Shown here: positions 8,951 through 17,001 of the stretch, piece by piece
How positions within the stretch are numbered: the stretch's first letter is position 1
Layout: every line of letters begins with the position of its first letter
Assembly (NCBI GenBank): GCA_036501425.1
Contig: DASYAI010000077.1
Span: 48,593 to 112,592 of the forward strand
DNA length: 64,000 nucleotides
Origin: DATKRB01 sp036501425
GTDB lineage: Bacteria; Actinomycetota; Acidimicrobiia; Acidimicrobiales; RAAP-2
Direction: 5' to 3'
Position numbers and translations under genes: made by a program
The notes under the pieces: generated by a model
Databases searched by the model: none
What the model saw: the letters and a program-made list of their open reading frames with translations, nothing else
What the model was told of the DNA's origin: nothing

Positions 8951-9859
8951 GTGACCGAACCCCTGGCGCCCCGGACGGTCGTCGTCGGTCCTCCGGCTGA
9001 TCCGCTCGAGCCGCTCCGGCGGCTCGAGCCGCCCGAGTGGACCGAACGCCGAGCCTTCGACGACGTCCGCTACGAGGTCGCCGAGGGGATCGCCAAGATC
9101 ACCATCTGCCGGCCCGAGGTCCGCAACGCCTTCCGGCCGCAGACCCTCTTCGAGCTGGCCGAGGCGTTCGACCTCGCCCGCGACGATCCCGAGGTCGGGG
9201 CGGTCGTCCTGACCGGCGAGGGGCCCGACGCCTTCTGCTCGGGCGGGGACCAGCGGGTACGGGGCGACGACGGGTACCTGGGCGACGACGAGGTCGCTCG
9301 ACGGGGGATCGGCCGCCTCAACGTCCTGGACCTGCAGGTGCAGATCCGCCGGCTCCCCAAGCCGGTGGTGGCGATGGTCGCCGGGTACGCCATCGGGGGC
9401 GGCCACGTGCTGCACCTGGTGTGCGACCTGACCATCGCCGCCGACAACGCCCGGTTCGGCCAGACCGGTCCCAGGGTCGGGAGCTTCGACGGCGGCTTCG
9501 GCTCGGGACTGCTGGCGCGGACGGTAGGGCTCAAGCGGGCCAAGGAGATCTGGTTCCTCTGCCGCCAGTACGACGCGGCGCAGGCCCTCGAGTGGGGACT
9601 CGTCAACGCGGTGGTCCCCCTGGCCGACCTCGAGCGCGAGACGGTGGCGTGGTGCCGTCGGATGGTGACGCTCTCGCCGATCGCCCTGCGGATGCTGAAG
9701 GCCGGCTTCAACGCCGCCGATGACGGGTTGACCGGCGTCCAGCAGCTCGCCGGCGACGCCACGATGCTCTTCTACATGACCGAGGAGGGCCAGGAGGGCC
9801 GGGACGCCTACGTGCAACGGCGCGAACCGGACTTCTCGCGTTTCCCCCGCCGCCCGTGA
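8951..9859 (+). CDS. menB: 1,4-dihydroxy-2-naphthoyl-CoA synthase
   Basis: A crotonase-fold enzyme that cyclises o-succinylbenzoyl-CoA to 1,4-dihydroxy-2-naphthoyl-CoA. The 302-aa protein carries the MenB signature FCSGGDQRVRG, the oxyanion-hole region GYAIGGGHVLH, and the family C terminus YMTEEGQEGRDAYVQRREP followed by DFSRFPRRP. The GTG at 8951 is the first base set after the shared promoter hexamer, so the mRNA is probably leaderless. The stop overlaps the menA start (GTGA). This is the best-conserved gene of the men cluster and fixes the identity of its neighbours. Confidence 0.96.
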   Translation: MTEPLAPRTVVVGPPADPLEPLRRLEPPEWTERRAFDDVRYEVAEGIAKITICRPEVRNAFRPQTLFELAEAFDLARDDPEVGAVVLTGEGPDAFCSGGDQRVRGDDGYLGDDEVARRGIGRLNVLDLQVQIRRLPKPVVAMVAGYAIGGGHVLHLVCDLTIAADNARFGQTGPRVGSFDGGFGSGLLARTVGLKRAKEIWFLCRQYDAAQALEWGLVNAVVPLADLERETVAWCRRMVTLSPIALRMLKAGFNAADDGLTGVQQLAGDATMLFYMTEEGQEGRDAYVQRREPDFSRFPRRP

Positions 9860-10986
9860 CCTCGCCGCGCCGCGGCCCCCAGGGTGCGGGCGCCGTCGGG
9901 GCGCCGGGAGTGGTCGGCCCGGCAGCTCTCCCGGATCACCCGGCCCCCCATTCGGATCGCTCGACTGCTCCACCGGCCGGAGCACCGGGGGCGCAGCCCG
10001 GCCCCCTGCGGCGCTGGGTCCTCGGCGCCCGGCCCCGCACGCTGCCGGCGGCGTTGGTCCCGGTGGTCGTCGGGACGGCTGCCGGCTGGACGTTGGCTCA
10101 CGCCTCGGCCGGGTGGTCGCAACGCCCGCACACTGGCGTGTGGACGCTCGGGATCGGACCGGTGGGTACGGCGCCCGGCCTCATCTGGTGGCGGGCCGCC
10201 TGTGCGCTCGTGGTGGCACTGGCCGTCCAGGTCGGCACCAACTACGCCAACGACTACGCGGACGGGGTGCGCGGCACCGACGCCGACCGGGTCGGACCGC
10301 TGCGCCTGGTGGCCTCGGGGCTGGTCGCTCCGGCCGTCGTCCGCCGGGCGGCGCTGCTCGCCTTCGCCGTGGCCGGGGCGGCCGGGCTGGCCCTGGCCGC
10401 GGCCACGACCTGGTGGCTCGTGCCCGTCGGTGCGGCGTGCATCGCCGCCGGGTGGTTCTACACCGGCGGTCCCAGGCCCTACGGCTACCTCGGACTGGGA
10501 GAGCTGTTCGTCTTCGTGTTCTTCGGCCTGGTCGCGACCGCCGGCTCGGCCTACGTCCAGAGCGGCCACCTCCTGGTTCCGGTGCTGGAAGGTCTGTCTG
10601 GCTGGGCCCGGTTCGACTGGCTGGTGGCCCTCTGGGCGGCGGTGCCGGTCGGGCTGCTCGCCACCGCTCTGCTCGAGGCCAACAACCTCCGTGACGTGGA
10701 GGGCGACGCCCGGGCGGGCAAGCGCACCCTTGCCGTGCGGCTCGGCCGAGCCCGGGCCGGCTGGCTGTACATGGGTTCGGTGGGCCTGGCCGCCGCCGGG
10801 ATCGTCCTGGTCGGCCTGGCCCGGCCATGGGCCCTGACCGCGCTCGGCGCCATGGTGCTCGCCGTCCGCCCGTCTCGCCTGGTGCTGAGCGGGGCACGCG
10901 GCCGCGAGCTGCTGCCCGTGCTCGGGGCGACCGGCCGTCTGCAGCTGGCCGTCGGGGTCCTGCTCGCGGCCGGGATCCTCGTGTGA
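9856..10986 (+). CDS. menA: 1,4-dihydroxy-2-naphthoate polyprenyltransferase
   Basis: An integral membrane UbiA-family prenyltransferase that attaches the polyprenyl chain to 1,4-dihydroxy-2-naphthoate, giving demethylmenaquinone. The first Asp-rich motif is NDYADGVRGTD near base 10248, and the second lies around LLEANNLRDVEGD near base 10670. Eight or so hydrophobic segments are visible. The GTG start overlaps the menB stop in GTGA, which gives a 376-aa protein with a Pro/Ala-rich N-terminal extension of about 55 residues before the family's usual start LRRWVLGARPRTLPA. The extension may be untranslated if an internal start is used. The gene converges on menH with a 17-bp gap. Confidence 0.93.
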   Translation: MTSPRRGPQGAGAVGAPGVVGPAALPDHPAPHSDRSTAPPAGAPGAQPGPLRRWVLGARPRTLPAALVPVVVGTAAGWTLAHASAGWSQRPHTGVWTLGIGPVGTAPGLIWWRAACALVVALAVQVGTNYANDYADGVRGTDADRVGPLRLVASGLVAPAVVRRAALLAFAVAGAAGLALAAATTWWLVPVGAACIAAGWFYTGGPRPYGYLGLGELFVFVFFGLVATAGSAYVQSGHLLVPVLEGLSGWARFDWLVALWAAVPVGLLATALLEANNLRDVEGDARAGKRTLAVRLGRARAGWLYMGSVGLAAAGIVLVGLARPWALTALGAMVLAVRPSRLVLSGARGRELLPVLGATGRLQLAVGVLLAAGILV

Positions 10987-11003
10987 GCCGCAGCCGGGCC
11001 GGT

Positions 11004-11783
11004 TCAGGGGGCCTGGTCGAGCCAGTGGCCGACGATCCGGGCGCTCGTCCGGGGTTGGTGGAGATGGGCGGCGTGCCGGGAGCCGGGCACGATGGCCGGC
11101 ACGGCCGCCGGCATGGTGCCGGCCAGGCGCAGCGCATGGGCGACGAAGCGGGGATCGTCGTGCCCGGCCAGCGCCAGCGTCGGCGTGGCGAGCCGGCCGA
11201 GGCGCTCCCACAGCGGTTCCTGGGTGCCGGTGCCGGCCAGGCGCAGGCTCGAGGCGAGGCCGGTGGCGGTGTTGCGCAGCCGCTCTGCGAGGTCGGACGG
11301 GCCGAAGGGCAGGCCGGCGAACATCGGGGCGGCCAACCATCGCCGGAGGAAAGCGGTCACGTCGCCGTCGGACTCGAGCGCGTCGGCCAGCGTCTCGTCG
11401 GCCGACCGCCGGCGCGCGGCCGCGCCGGGGTCCTCGATGCCGGCGGTGGCGCCGATGACCACCAGCCGCGCCACCCGCTCGGGCGAGGCCAGGGCGGCGT
11501 GCAGGGCGAAACGCGCCCCGAGGGAGTAGCCGAGCAGGTCGAACGGCCGCCCGCCCAGCGCCTGGCCCGCCGCCTCCACGATGAGGCGACCGCCGGTGGG
11601 GAGATCGGCGAGCACGTGCCCGGATCCGCCATGGCCCGGAAGGTCGAGCAGGACCAGCTGGCGGCCCCGGGCGAGCAGGGCGCCGAAGTCACCCCACGAG
11701 CGACCCGTCTGCGTGAAGCCGTGGACCATCACCAGGGGCGGCCCGCTCGGGTCGCCGACCCGCTCCCAGTGCAGGACGTCCAT
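11004..11783 (-). CDS. menH: Alpha/beta hydrolase, MenH-like (SHCHC synthase)
   Basis: A 259-aa alpha/beta hydrolase. The oxyanion region is VHGFTQTGRSW, the nucleophile elbow is GYSLGAR, and the catalytic His is in GSRHAAHL. The position head-to-head with menD supports the MenH role, eliminating pyruvate from SEPHCHC to give SHCHC. MenH cannot be distinguished from other hydrolases by motif alone, so the symbol rests on context. The ATG at 11783 is only 5 bp from the menD ATG on the other strand. Its likely -10 (TACGCT, 8 nt upstream) lies inside menD codons 2-3. Confidence 0.8.
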   Translation of the reverse strand: MDVLHWERVGDPSGPPLVMVHGFTQTGRSWGDFGALLARGRQLVLLDLPGHGGSGHVLADLPTGGRLIVEAAGQALGGRPFDLLGYSLGARFALHAALASPERVARLVVIGATAGIEDPGAAARRRSADETLADALESDGDVTAFLRRWLAAPMFAGLPFGPSDLAERLRNTATGLASSLRLAGTGTQEPLWERLGRLATPTLALAGHDDPRFVAHALRLAGTMPAAVPAIVPGSRHAAHLHQPRTSARIVGHWLDQAP

Positions 11784-11788
11784 CGGCG

Positions 11789-13567
11789 ATGAGCGTACCG
11801 AGCCCCTCGTCGGTGCAGGCGACCTTCGCCGCCACCGTGGTCGACGAGTGGCTGGCCCACGGGGTGACCGACGCGGTGGTGTGCCCCGGCTCGCGCTCCA
11901 CCCCGCTGGCCCTGGCGCTGCGGGCGGCTCCGGCCATGCGGGTCCACGTCCGCCTCGACGAGCGCAGCGCCGGCTTCTTCGCCCTCGGCCTGGCGCTCGC
12001 CACCCGCCGACCGACGGTGATCTGCACCACCAGCGGCACGGCCGCCGCCGAGCTGCATCCCTCGGTGCTCGAGGCCCATCACGCCGGGGTCCCCTTGCTC
12101 GTGTGCACGGCCGATCGCCCGCCCGAGCTGCAGGACGTGGGAGCGCCCCAGACCGTCGACCAGGTCCACTTGTTCGGCCGGGCCGTGCGGTGGTTCGTCG
12201 CCCCCGAACCCGGTCGCGCCGAGGCCGCCCCGACATGGCGGCCGATGGCGGCGCGGGCGTACGCGGAGGCGGCCGGAGGGCCGGCCGGGCCCGGCCCGGT
12301 CCACCTGAACCTGGCGTTTCGCGAGCCGTTGGTGGAGGCCCCGGGGCCGCTTCCGGCGCGCGTCGGCCGAGGCGTGCCCGTCGGGCGGGGCGGTGGCGCC
12401 GGCCCGGCGACCGGCACCGGCCCGGCGACCGGCCCCCAACTCGGGTCGGCGGAGTGGCCGACGCGTCGGGGCGTCCTGGTGGTCGGGGAGGGCGGTGGGC
12501 CTCCGGCCAGCGTCCTCGGGTTGGCCCGGGTGCTCGGGTGGCCCGTCCTGGCCGACCCGCGGTCGGGTTGCCGGGTCGCCGACCCGTCGGTCGTGGCCGG
12601 CGCCGACCTGTTCCTGCGCGATCCGACGATCCGGCGCGCCCTGCTGCCCGAGATGGTCGTGTCGCTGGGCTCCGCCTGGGCGTCCAAGTCGGTGGGCGCC
12701 TGGCTGGGCGAGGCCTCGGCGCACGGCGCCGCCGTGGTGGCCGTCGACCCCTGGTGGCGCTGGCGGGACCCGGATGCGGTGGTGACCACGGTCGTGCGGT
12801 CCGACCCTGGGCGCTGGTTGCACGACGTGCGCGAGGAGGTCGCGGCCGGGGCCGGGGGTGGGGGCGGCTCGGGGTGGCTGCGGACCTGGTCGGGGGTCGA
12901 GGCGGCGAGCCAGGCGGCCGTGGACGGCGCCCTCGGGCACGACGCCGGCCAGGTCACCGAGCCGGCGCTCGCCCGCTCGCTCCTGCCCCTGCTGCCGCCC
13001 GGATGTCAGGTGCTGCTCTCCTCGTCGATGCCGATCCGGGACTTCGAGTCCTTCACCCCCGCGCTCGACGACCCGCCGGTGGTGCACGCCAACCGGGGGG
13101 TCAACGGGATCGACGGGGTGAGCTCGACCGCCCTCGGCCTGGCGGCCGGCGGCACCGGCCCGGTGGTCGCCGTGCTCGGCGACCTCGCGTTCCTCCACGA
13201 CGTGTCGGCGCTGGTCCGCGGCGCCGGGTCACGGCCCGGGTCCAGCTGCACCCTGGTCGTGGTGGACAACGGTGGGGGTGGCATCTTCTCCTTCCTGCCC
13301 CAGGCGCGTGAGCTCGACGGTGACGTATTCGAAGAGCTGTTCGGCACGCCCCAGGTGCCCGATGCGCTCGACGTGGCCCGCGGGTTCGGGATCCCGGCCG
13401 CCAGCGCCGGGTCCCTGGTCGAGCTGGCGGCGGTCCTCGAGCGGTACGTCGCCCACGAGCCGTTGGCCGTGGTGCGCGTCGCGGTGCCCGACCGGACGGT
13501 CAACCTCGCGCACCACGAGCGCCTGTTCTCCGCCGTCGCCGCAGCAGCCCGCCCGGTGGTCGGGTGA
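11789..13567 (+). CDS. menD: 2-succinyl-5-enolpyruvyl-6-hydroxy-3-cyclohexene-1-carboxylate synthase
   Basis: A thiamine-diphosphate enzyme that condenses isochorismate with 2-oxoglutarate-derived succinic semialdehyde in menaquinone synthesis. The 592-aa protein shows the MenD N-terminal motif VVCPGSRSTPLALAL, the glycine loop TSGTAAAELHPSV, the motif ADRPPELQDVGAPQ, and the cofactor region VVDNGGGGIFSFLPQ followed by a MenD-type PhaseELFGTP segment. Around residue 205 a low-complexity linker is encoded by an 18-bp duplication (12399-12434). The ATG at 11789 fits the family N terminus. Its ribosome-binding region would have to lie within the opposing menH coding sequence. A stem-loop follows the stop. 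Confidence 0.95.
   Translation: MSVPSPSSVQATFAATVVDEWLAHGVTDAVVCPGSRSTPLALALRAAPAMRVHVRLDERSAGFFALGLALATRRPTVICTTSGTAAAELHPSVLEAHHAGVPLLVCTADRPPELQDVGAPQTVDQVHLFGRAVRWFVAPEPGRAEAAPTWRPMAARAYAEAAGGPAGPGPVHLNLAFREPLVEAPGPLPARVGRGVPVGRGGGAGPATGTGPATGPQLGSAEWPTRRGVLVVGEGGGPPASVLGLARVLGWPVLADPRSGCRVADPSVVAGADLFLRDPTIRRALLPEMVVSLGSAWASKSVGAWLGEASAHGAAVVAVDPWWRWRDPDAVVTTVVRSDPGRWLHDVREEVAAGAGGGGGSGWLRTWSGVEAASQAAVDGALGHDAGQVTEPALARSLLPLLPPGCQVLLSSSMPIRDFESFTPALDDPPVVHANRGVNGIDGVSSTALGLAAGGTGPVVAVLGDLAFLHDVSALVRGAGSRPGSSCTLVVVDNGGGGIFSFLPQARELDGDVFEELFGTPQVPDALDVARGFGIPAASAGSLVELAAVLERYVAHEPLAVVRVAVPDRTVNLAHHERLFSAVAAAARPVVG
11792..11797 (-). promoter_or_regulatory. -10 hexamer TACGCT for menH, inside menD
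   Basis: On the minus strand TACGCT lies 8 nt before the menH ATG. Hexamer and spacing are identical to those of menE. The element occupies menD codons 2-3. Confidence 0.45.
12399..12434. repeat. Two copies of an 18-bp unit within menD
   Basis: The unit CCGGCCCGGCGACCGGC plus one base occurs twice and encodes GPATGT/GPATGP in the interdomain linker of MenD. The length is a multiple of three, so the frame is kept. Confidence 0.8.
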
Positions 13568-13570
13568 GGA

Positions 13571-13594
13571 GGGCCGACGACCCTGCGTCGGCCC
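13571..13594 (+). terminator. Stem-loop after menD
   Basis: GGGCCGACG (13571-13579) pairs perfectly with CGTCGGCCC (13586-13594) around a 6-nt loop, 3 nt after the menD stop. There is no T-tract, so termination is probable but not certain. Confidence 0.5.
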
Positions 13595-13717
13595 GGCGGC
13601 CAGAGACCCGGGCTCGGGCGCGTACCGGGGCGAAGCGGTGGCGGCGGAGGATCGGGGCCCCCGCGGCGGTCGCTCCCACGAACAGGACCGGTCGACGGGG
13701 TATGGCAGTGTGGGCAG

Positions 13718-15013
13718 ATGGGCACCCTGTCGGCTGACCTCGCCTTCCGGGGGCTCGTCCACCAAGTCAGCGAGCCCGGGGTGGTCGCCCGTCTCGACGC
13801 GGGCGGCATCGTGACCTACGGCGGGTTCGACCCGACCGCGCCCAGCTTGCACGTCGGCCACCTGGTGCCGATCTCCATGCTGCGGCGGGTGCAGCTGTCG
13901 GGCAATCCGCCGATCGTGGTCGCCGGCGGTGGCACGGGCCTCATCGGGGACCCCGGAGGCAAGACGTCGGAGCGCTCGGTCCTGAGCCGCGAGGAGGTGG
14001 ACGCCAACCTGGCCGGCGTCCGCCCGCAGCTCGAGCTCCTGCTCGACTTCTCACCCGGCGCCGGCTCGGCGCGGGCCGCGCTCGTCGACAACGCCGAGTG
14101 GTTGGCGGGCATCGCCATGGTCGACTTCCTGCGCGACGTCGGCAAGCACTTCACGGTGAACCAGATGGTGGCCAAGGAGTCCGTGCGCTCCCGCTTCGAG
14201 CGGGCCGGGCAGGGCATCTCGTTCACCGAGTTCAGCTACATGTTGCTGCAGGCCTACGACTTCCTCCGGCTGCACGTCGACCGGGGCTGCACGCTGCAGA
14301 TCGGCGGCAGCGAGCAGTGGGGCAACATCACGATGGGCATCGAGCTGGTGCGCAAGGCGACCGGCCACGAGGTCCACGGGCTCACCCTGCCGCTGCTGCT
14401 GAAGGCCGACGGCACCAAGTTCGGCAAGACCGAGTCGGGGACCGTCTGGCTCGACGCCCGGCTCACCAGCCCATACCGCTTCTACCAGTACTTCGTACAG
14501 GTGGAAGACGCGGTGGTCGGAACCCTGCTGCGCCGCCTCACGTTCTTGTCCCACGAGGAGATCCTCGAGCTGGAACGGGAGGTGGCCGAGCGGCCCGAGC
14601 GCCGTGCGGCCCAGCGGGCGCTGGCCCGTGCCGTCGCCACGATGGTGCACGGCGAGTCCGAGGCGGCCCGAGCCGAGAGGGCGTCGGCCGCCCTGTTCGG
14701 CGAGGCCATCGCCGGGCTCGACGAGCGCACGCTGCTCGAGGTGGTGGACGAGGCCCCCTCGAGCAGCCTGCCCCGCAGCATCCTCGACGGCGACGGGCCC
14801 TCGGCCCCCACCCTGGTCGACCTGCTGGTCGACGCCGGGTTGACCCGCTCCAAGAGCGAGGCGCGCCGCGCCGTGGCCCAGGGTGGGGTGTACGTGAACA
14901 ACGTCCGGGCGTCGGACGCCGACCACATCTTGTCGTCGAGGGACCTGCTCCACGATCGCTACGTGGTCCTTCGCCGGGGCCGGCGTGACTACCACCTCCT
15001 GCGCCTCGAATGA
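13718..15013 (+). CDS. tyrS: Tyrosyl-tRNA synthetase
   Basis: A class I aminoacyl-tRNA synthetase charging tRNA-Tyr. In the 431-aa protein the HIGH-type motif is HVGH at residues 45-48 and the KMSKS-type loop is KFGKT at 234-238, as is usual for bacterial TyrRS. The tyrosine-pocket motif GSEQWGNI is near base 14308. A C-terminal S4 RNA-binding domain covers about residues 365-431 (SKSEARRAV). The ATG at 13718 follows TATGGC at 13701 by 11 nt, with no clear Shine-Dalgarno. No T-box leader is seen upstream. The stop overlaps the next gene in ATGA. Confidence 0.97.
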   Translation: MGTLSADLAFRGLVHQVSEPGVVARLDAGGIVTYGGFDPTAPSLHVGHLVPISMLRRVQLSGNPPIVVAGGGTGLIGDPGGKTSERSVLSREEVDANLAGVRPQLELLLDFSPGAGSARAALVDNAEWLAGIAMVDFLRDVGKHFTVNQMVAKESVRSRFERAGQGISFTEFSYMLLQAYDFLRLHVDRGCTLQIGGSEQWGNITMGIELVRKATGHEVHGLTLPLLLKADGTKFGKTESGTVWLDARLTSPYRFYQYFVQVEDAVVGTLLRRLTFLSHEEILELEREVAERPERRAAQRALARAVATMVHGESEAARAERASAALFGEAIAGLDERTLLEVVDEAPSSSLPRSILDGDGPSAPTLVDLLVDAGLTRSKSEARRAVAQGGVYVNNVRASDADHILSSRDLLHDRYVVLRRGRRDYHLLRLE

Positions 15014-15564
15014 GCGGCCTCCGGCTGCGACCCCCAGGGCACCGGGGGGGGCGGCGGAGGCGGGGAGCAGCGGGCGGAGCCGTGGTGGTGCTCGCGCTGA
15101 GCGGGCTGCTCGCCGGCTGCGCCCCGGCCGACTACGTGGGGACGCCCGCCCAACGGGTGCGGACCTGGGTGAGCTCCACCCAGATGGGCCAGGCCGTGGG
15201 CACCATCCTCGGCGACGCCGCACGGGTGGACGAGGCCATCAAGGCGCACCGCGGGGTGACCGTGGTGCACACCGACTGCGCCGTCCTGCTCGACGACACC
15301 GAAGCAGCCAACGACAACCTGCCCAGCCCCGATGGCCGGTTGACCGATCTGCTGTCCGACGCCTACGGGGTGGAGGGGTCGGCCGCCAACGACTGCTACG
15401 ACTCGGGGGGCACCGACGCCGAGCTCATCGCCAAGTCGGAGCGCGAGCAGGCGGTGGCCCGGCGGGGCCTCCTGCGCGCCCTGGCACGGGTGACCCAGCT
15501 GACCGGGCGCGCGGTGGCGACCACCACGACCACCCAGCCCGGCGGCGGCGGGATCTTCGGGTGA
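15010..15564 (+). CDS. Predicted lipoprotein of unknown function
   Basis: A 184-aa protein with an Arg-rich n-region, a hydrophobic segment (about residues 20-34) and a lipobox LAGC with the lipidated Cys at residue 37, so it should be anchored to the outer face of the membrane. The mature part has two further Cys (TDC and NDC), which could form a disulfide, and ends in a Thr-rich and Gly-rich low-complexity tail. No enzymatic motif is seen. Translation is coupled to tyrS by an ATGA overlap and to the next gene by GTGA. The protein looks lineage-specific. Confidence 0.8.
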   Translation: MSGLRLRPPGHRGGRRRRGAAGGAVVVLALSGLLAGCAPADYVGTPAQRVRTWVSSTQMGQAVGTILGDAARVDEAIKAHRGVTVVHTDCAVLLDDTEAANDNLPSPDGRLTDLLSDAYGVEGSAANDCYDSGGTDAELIAKSEREQAVARRGLLRALARVTQLTGRAVATTTTTQPGGGGIFG

Positions 15565-16157
15565 GCGCTCCTCCCGGACCCCCGGGGCCCGCAACGGGTC
15601 CGGTGCCGAGTGGCCGGGACCCGGTCGACTACGACCGGACCCGGCGGCGGGTGCTGTGGTCCCTTCCGACCGGGCTCTACCTGGTGGGCAGCCACGCCGT
15701 CCTCGAGTCGGGCGAGCAGTGGAACCTCATGACCGCCAACCTCGTCGTGCAGGTGGCGGTGGAACCGAAGCTGCTGGCGGTCGCCGTCGACCGCACGGCG
15801 CGGACCCGGGCGCTCGTCGCCGCGTCCGGGTCGTTCTCGCTGAGCCTGCTCGACCGCGCGGCGCGGGCGGTGGTGCGGCGCTTCGTCAAGCCGGTCGACG
15901 ACGTCACCTTGGGCGAGGACGGCCGGCCGGTGGCGCTCAACGGGGAGCCGATCGCCCTCGCGACCACCGGCTCCCCGGTGCTGTCGGCCGCCCCGGCTTG
16001 GCTGGACTGCGAGGTTCGCCACCAGGTCGACCTGGGGAGCCACCTGCTGTTCATCGGCGAGGTGGTCGACGTCGGCGGCAAGGGGACCGGTGGGGAAGGT
16101 CGGACGGTGGGCGAGGTCCTGCGGATGGAGGATACCCGGATGAGCTACGGGGGATGA
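15561..16157 (+). CDS. Flavin reductase-like, FMN-binding split-barrel protein
   Basis: At 198 aa this has the flavin-reductase-domain layout. An initial VLWSLPTGLYLVGS strand pair is followed by NLMTANLVVQVAVEPKLLAV, in which MTAN resembles the conserved flavin-contact segment. A region near GSFSLSLLDR follows, then HLLFIGEVVDV near the end. Such proteins reduce or bind FMN; the physiological partner is unknown. The GTG at 15561 overlaps the lipoprotein stop (GTGA); the first 20 residues are Pro/Gly-rich. The gene converges on the small minus-strand gene at 16175 with a 17-bp gap. Confidence 0.85.
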   Translation: MSAPPGPPGPATGPVPSGRDPVDYDRTRRRVLWSLPTGLYLVGSHAVLESGEQWNLMTANLVVQVAVEPKLLAVAVDRTARTRALVAASGSFSLSLLDRAARAVVRRFVKPVDDVTLGEDGRPVALNGEPIALATTGSPVLSAAPAWLDCEVRHQVDLGSHLLFIGEVVDVGGKGTGGEGRTVGEVLRMEDTRMSYGG

Positions 16158-16174
16158 CTCCTCGGCCGGGCCGG

Positions 16175-16432
16175 TCAGGAGACCGGGTCGCCGGAGGCCG
16201 GGTCGCCGGAGGCCTGCGGGGGCCGCAGGTCGACCCGGAGGGTGAGGATGCCCTCGTCGAGCGCCGCCACCGCGTCGCCGAGCATGGCGAAGTCCATGAA
16301 ATCGAGCTGGGCCTGCTCGCGGAGCCGCTGGCGCTCGGGTCCCTCGACCGGCGGCAGGCCGCGTCGCCGGACGGCGGCGGCCCGCTCGCGGAAACGGGCG
16401 ATCATCGCGTCGGGGTCGAAGTCGTTGGCCAT
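16175..16432 (-). CDS. Small protein of unknown function (85 aa)
   Basis: The ATG at 16432 opens MANDFDPDAMIARFRERAAA, a charged, probably helical small protein with an acidic strand-like C terminus (GILTLRVDLRPP). A longer open frame upstream is low-complexity and unlikely to be translated. No family is recognised and no catalytic motif is visible. It is divergent from the 69-aa protein at 16711 and convergent with the flavin-reductase-like gene. A TACGAT hexamer lies far upstream on the minus strand (near 16489), so a short leader is possible. Confidence 0.6.
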   Translation of the reverse strand: MANDFDPDAMIARFRERAAAVRRRGLPPVEGPERQRLREQAQLDFMDFAMLGDAVAALDEGILTLRVDLRPPQASGDPASGDPVS

Positions 16433-16710
16433 CGCTGGACGGGCGGCCGTCGACGGGGCGCTGCGCCCCCGGCCCCACGCCGCCATCGTAGTGGCCGGGG
16501 GCTGCCGGAGGCACCACGGCGGCCCTCCGACGGCAGGCCGGCCTGCCCGACGGGCTACGCTAGAAGGACCGGTAGACGGGACCATTACGGGACCAACAAG
16601 GGGAAATTCGGGACCAACAAGGGGAGCAGCCGTCCGGGGGCCCTGGCCGGCCCGCTGGTCCCACAGGCGCTCGCCCCAGGCGAGGATGGGGCGGGCAGCA
16701 AGGAGCGTTC
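16433..16710. other. Divergent intergenic region with a probable promoter and repeated leader motif
   Basis: This 278-bp gap separates two small unknown genes. On the plus strand TACGCT (16556-16561) could be a -10 element, giving a leader of about 140 nt before the GTG at 16711. The leader holds the repeated CGGGACCAACAAGGGGA motif described separately and an AAGGAG Shine-Dalgarno near 16700. Confidence 0.45.
16577..16625 (+). repeat. Helically phased direct repeats in a 5' leader
   Basis: CGGGACCA begins at 16577, 16588 and 16609. The last two copies extend to CGGGACCAACAAGGGGA. The spacings of 11 and 21 bp correspond to one and two helical turns, which is what an operator would show; an RNA-level role is equally possible. 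Confidence 0.7.
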
Positions 16711-16920
16711 GTGAAGAAGGGTCGCCATCGGCGCTTCGAGGAAGCGCGCAGCCTCAAGCGGTCAACGACGACGCCAGGGCAGCGGTGCCCCGAGTGCGGT
16801 GCAGAGCCCGAGGACGTCCACGCCTCGTGGTGTCTGGCCGAAGAGGACCAGTACGACCGCATCTTGGGATCGGTGGCGCCGTCGCTCGACGACACGGAGC
16901 CCGACCCGCTCGACGACTGA
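16711..16920 (+). CDS. Small zinc-ribbon-like protein of unknown function (69 aa)
   Basis: A GTG start behind AAGGAG opens a 69-aa protein. The N-terminal 20 residues are strongly basic (KKGRHRRFEEARSLKRS). A CPEC pair is followed by HASWC, a CxxC-x7-H-x3-C pattern that could bind one zinc ion. The tail is very acidic. A nucleic-acid-binding role would fit the basic N terminus and metal site but is inference. The strong Shine-Dalgarno and clean codon use argue that it is a real gene despite its size. Confidence 0.65.
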   Translation: MKKGRHRRFEEARSLKRSTTTPGQRCPECGAEPEDVHASWCLAEEDQYDRILGSVAPSLDDTEPDPLDD

Positions 16921-16952
16921 GCGAGCCGGCGGTCGGGTGTGCCCCGCTGCCG

Positions 16953-17001
16953 GCGCCGTTCGCCCGCAGGCGATCCCGCGCCGTTCGCCCGCAGGGCGAT
17001 C
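16953..17001. repeat. Near-duplicate of about 25 bp at a convergent junction
   Basis: GCGCCGTTCGCCCGCAGG followed by CGATC occurs from 16953 and again from 16978; the second copy has one extra G. The second copy reaches the stop codon of the minus-strand gene ending at 17000. Confidence 0.8.

Noticed and set aside
13568..13717. T-box leader before tyrS
   Set aside because: The region contains a stem-loop after menD and a promoter-like TATGGC but no T-box core; 150 bp is also short.
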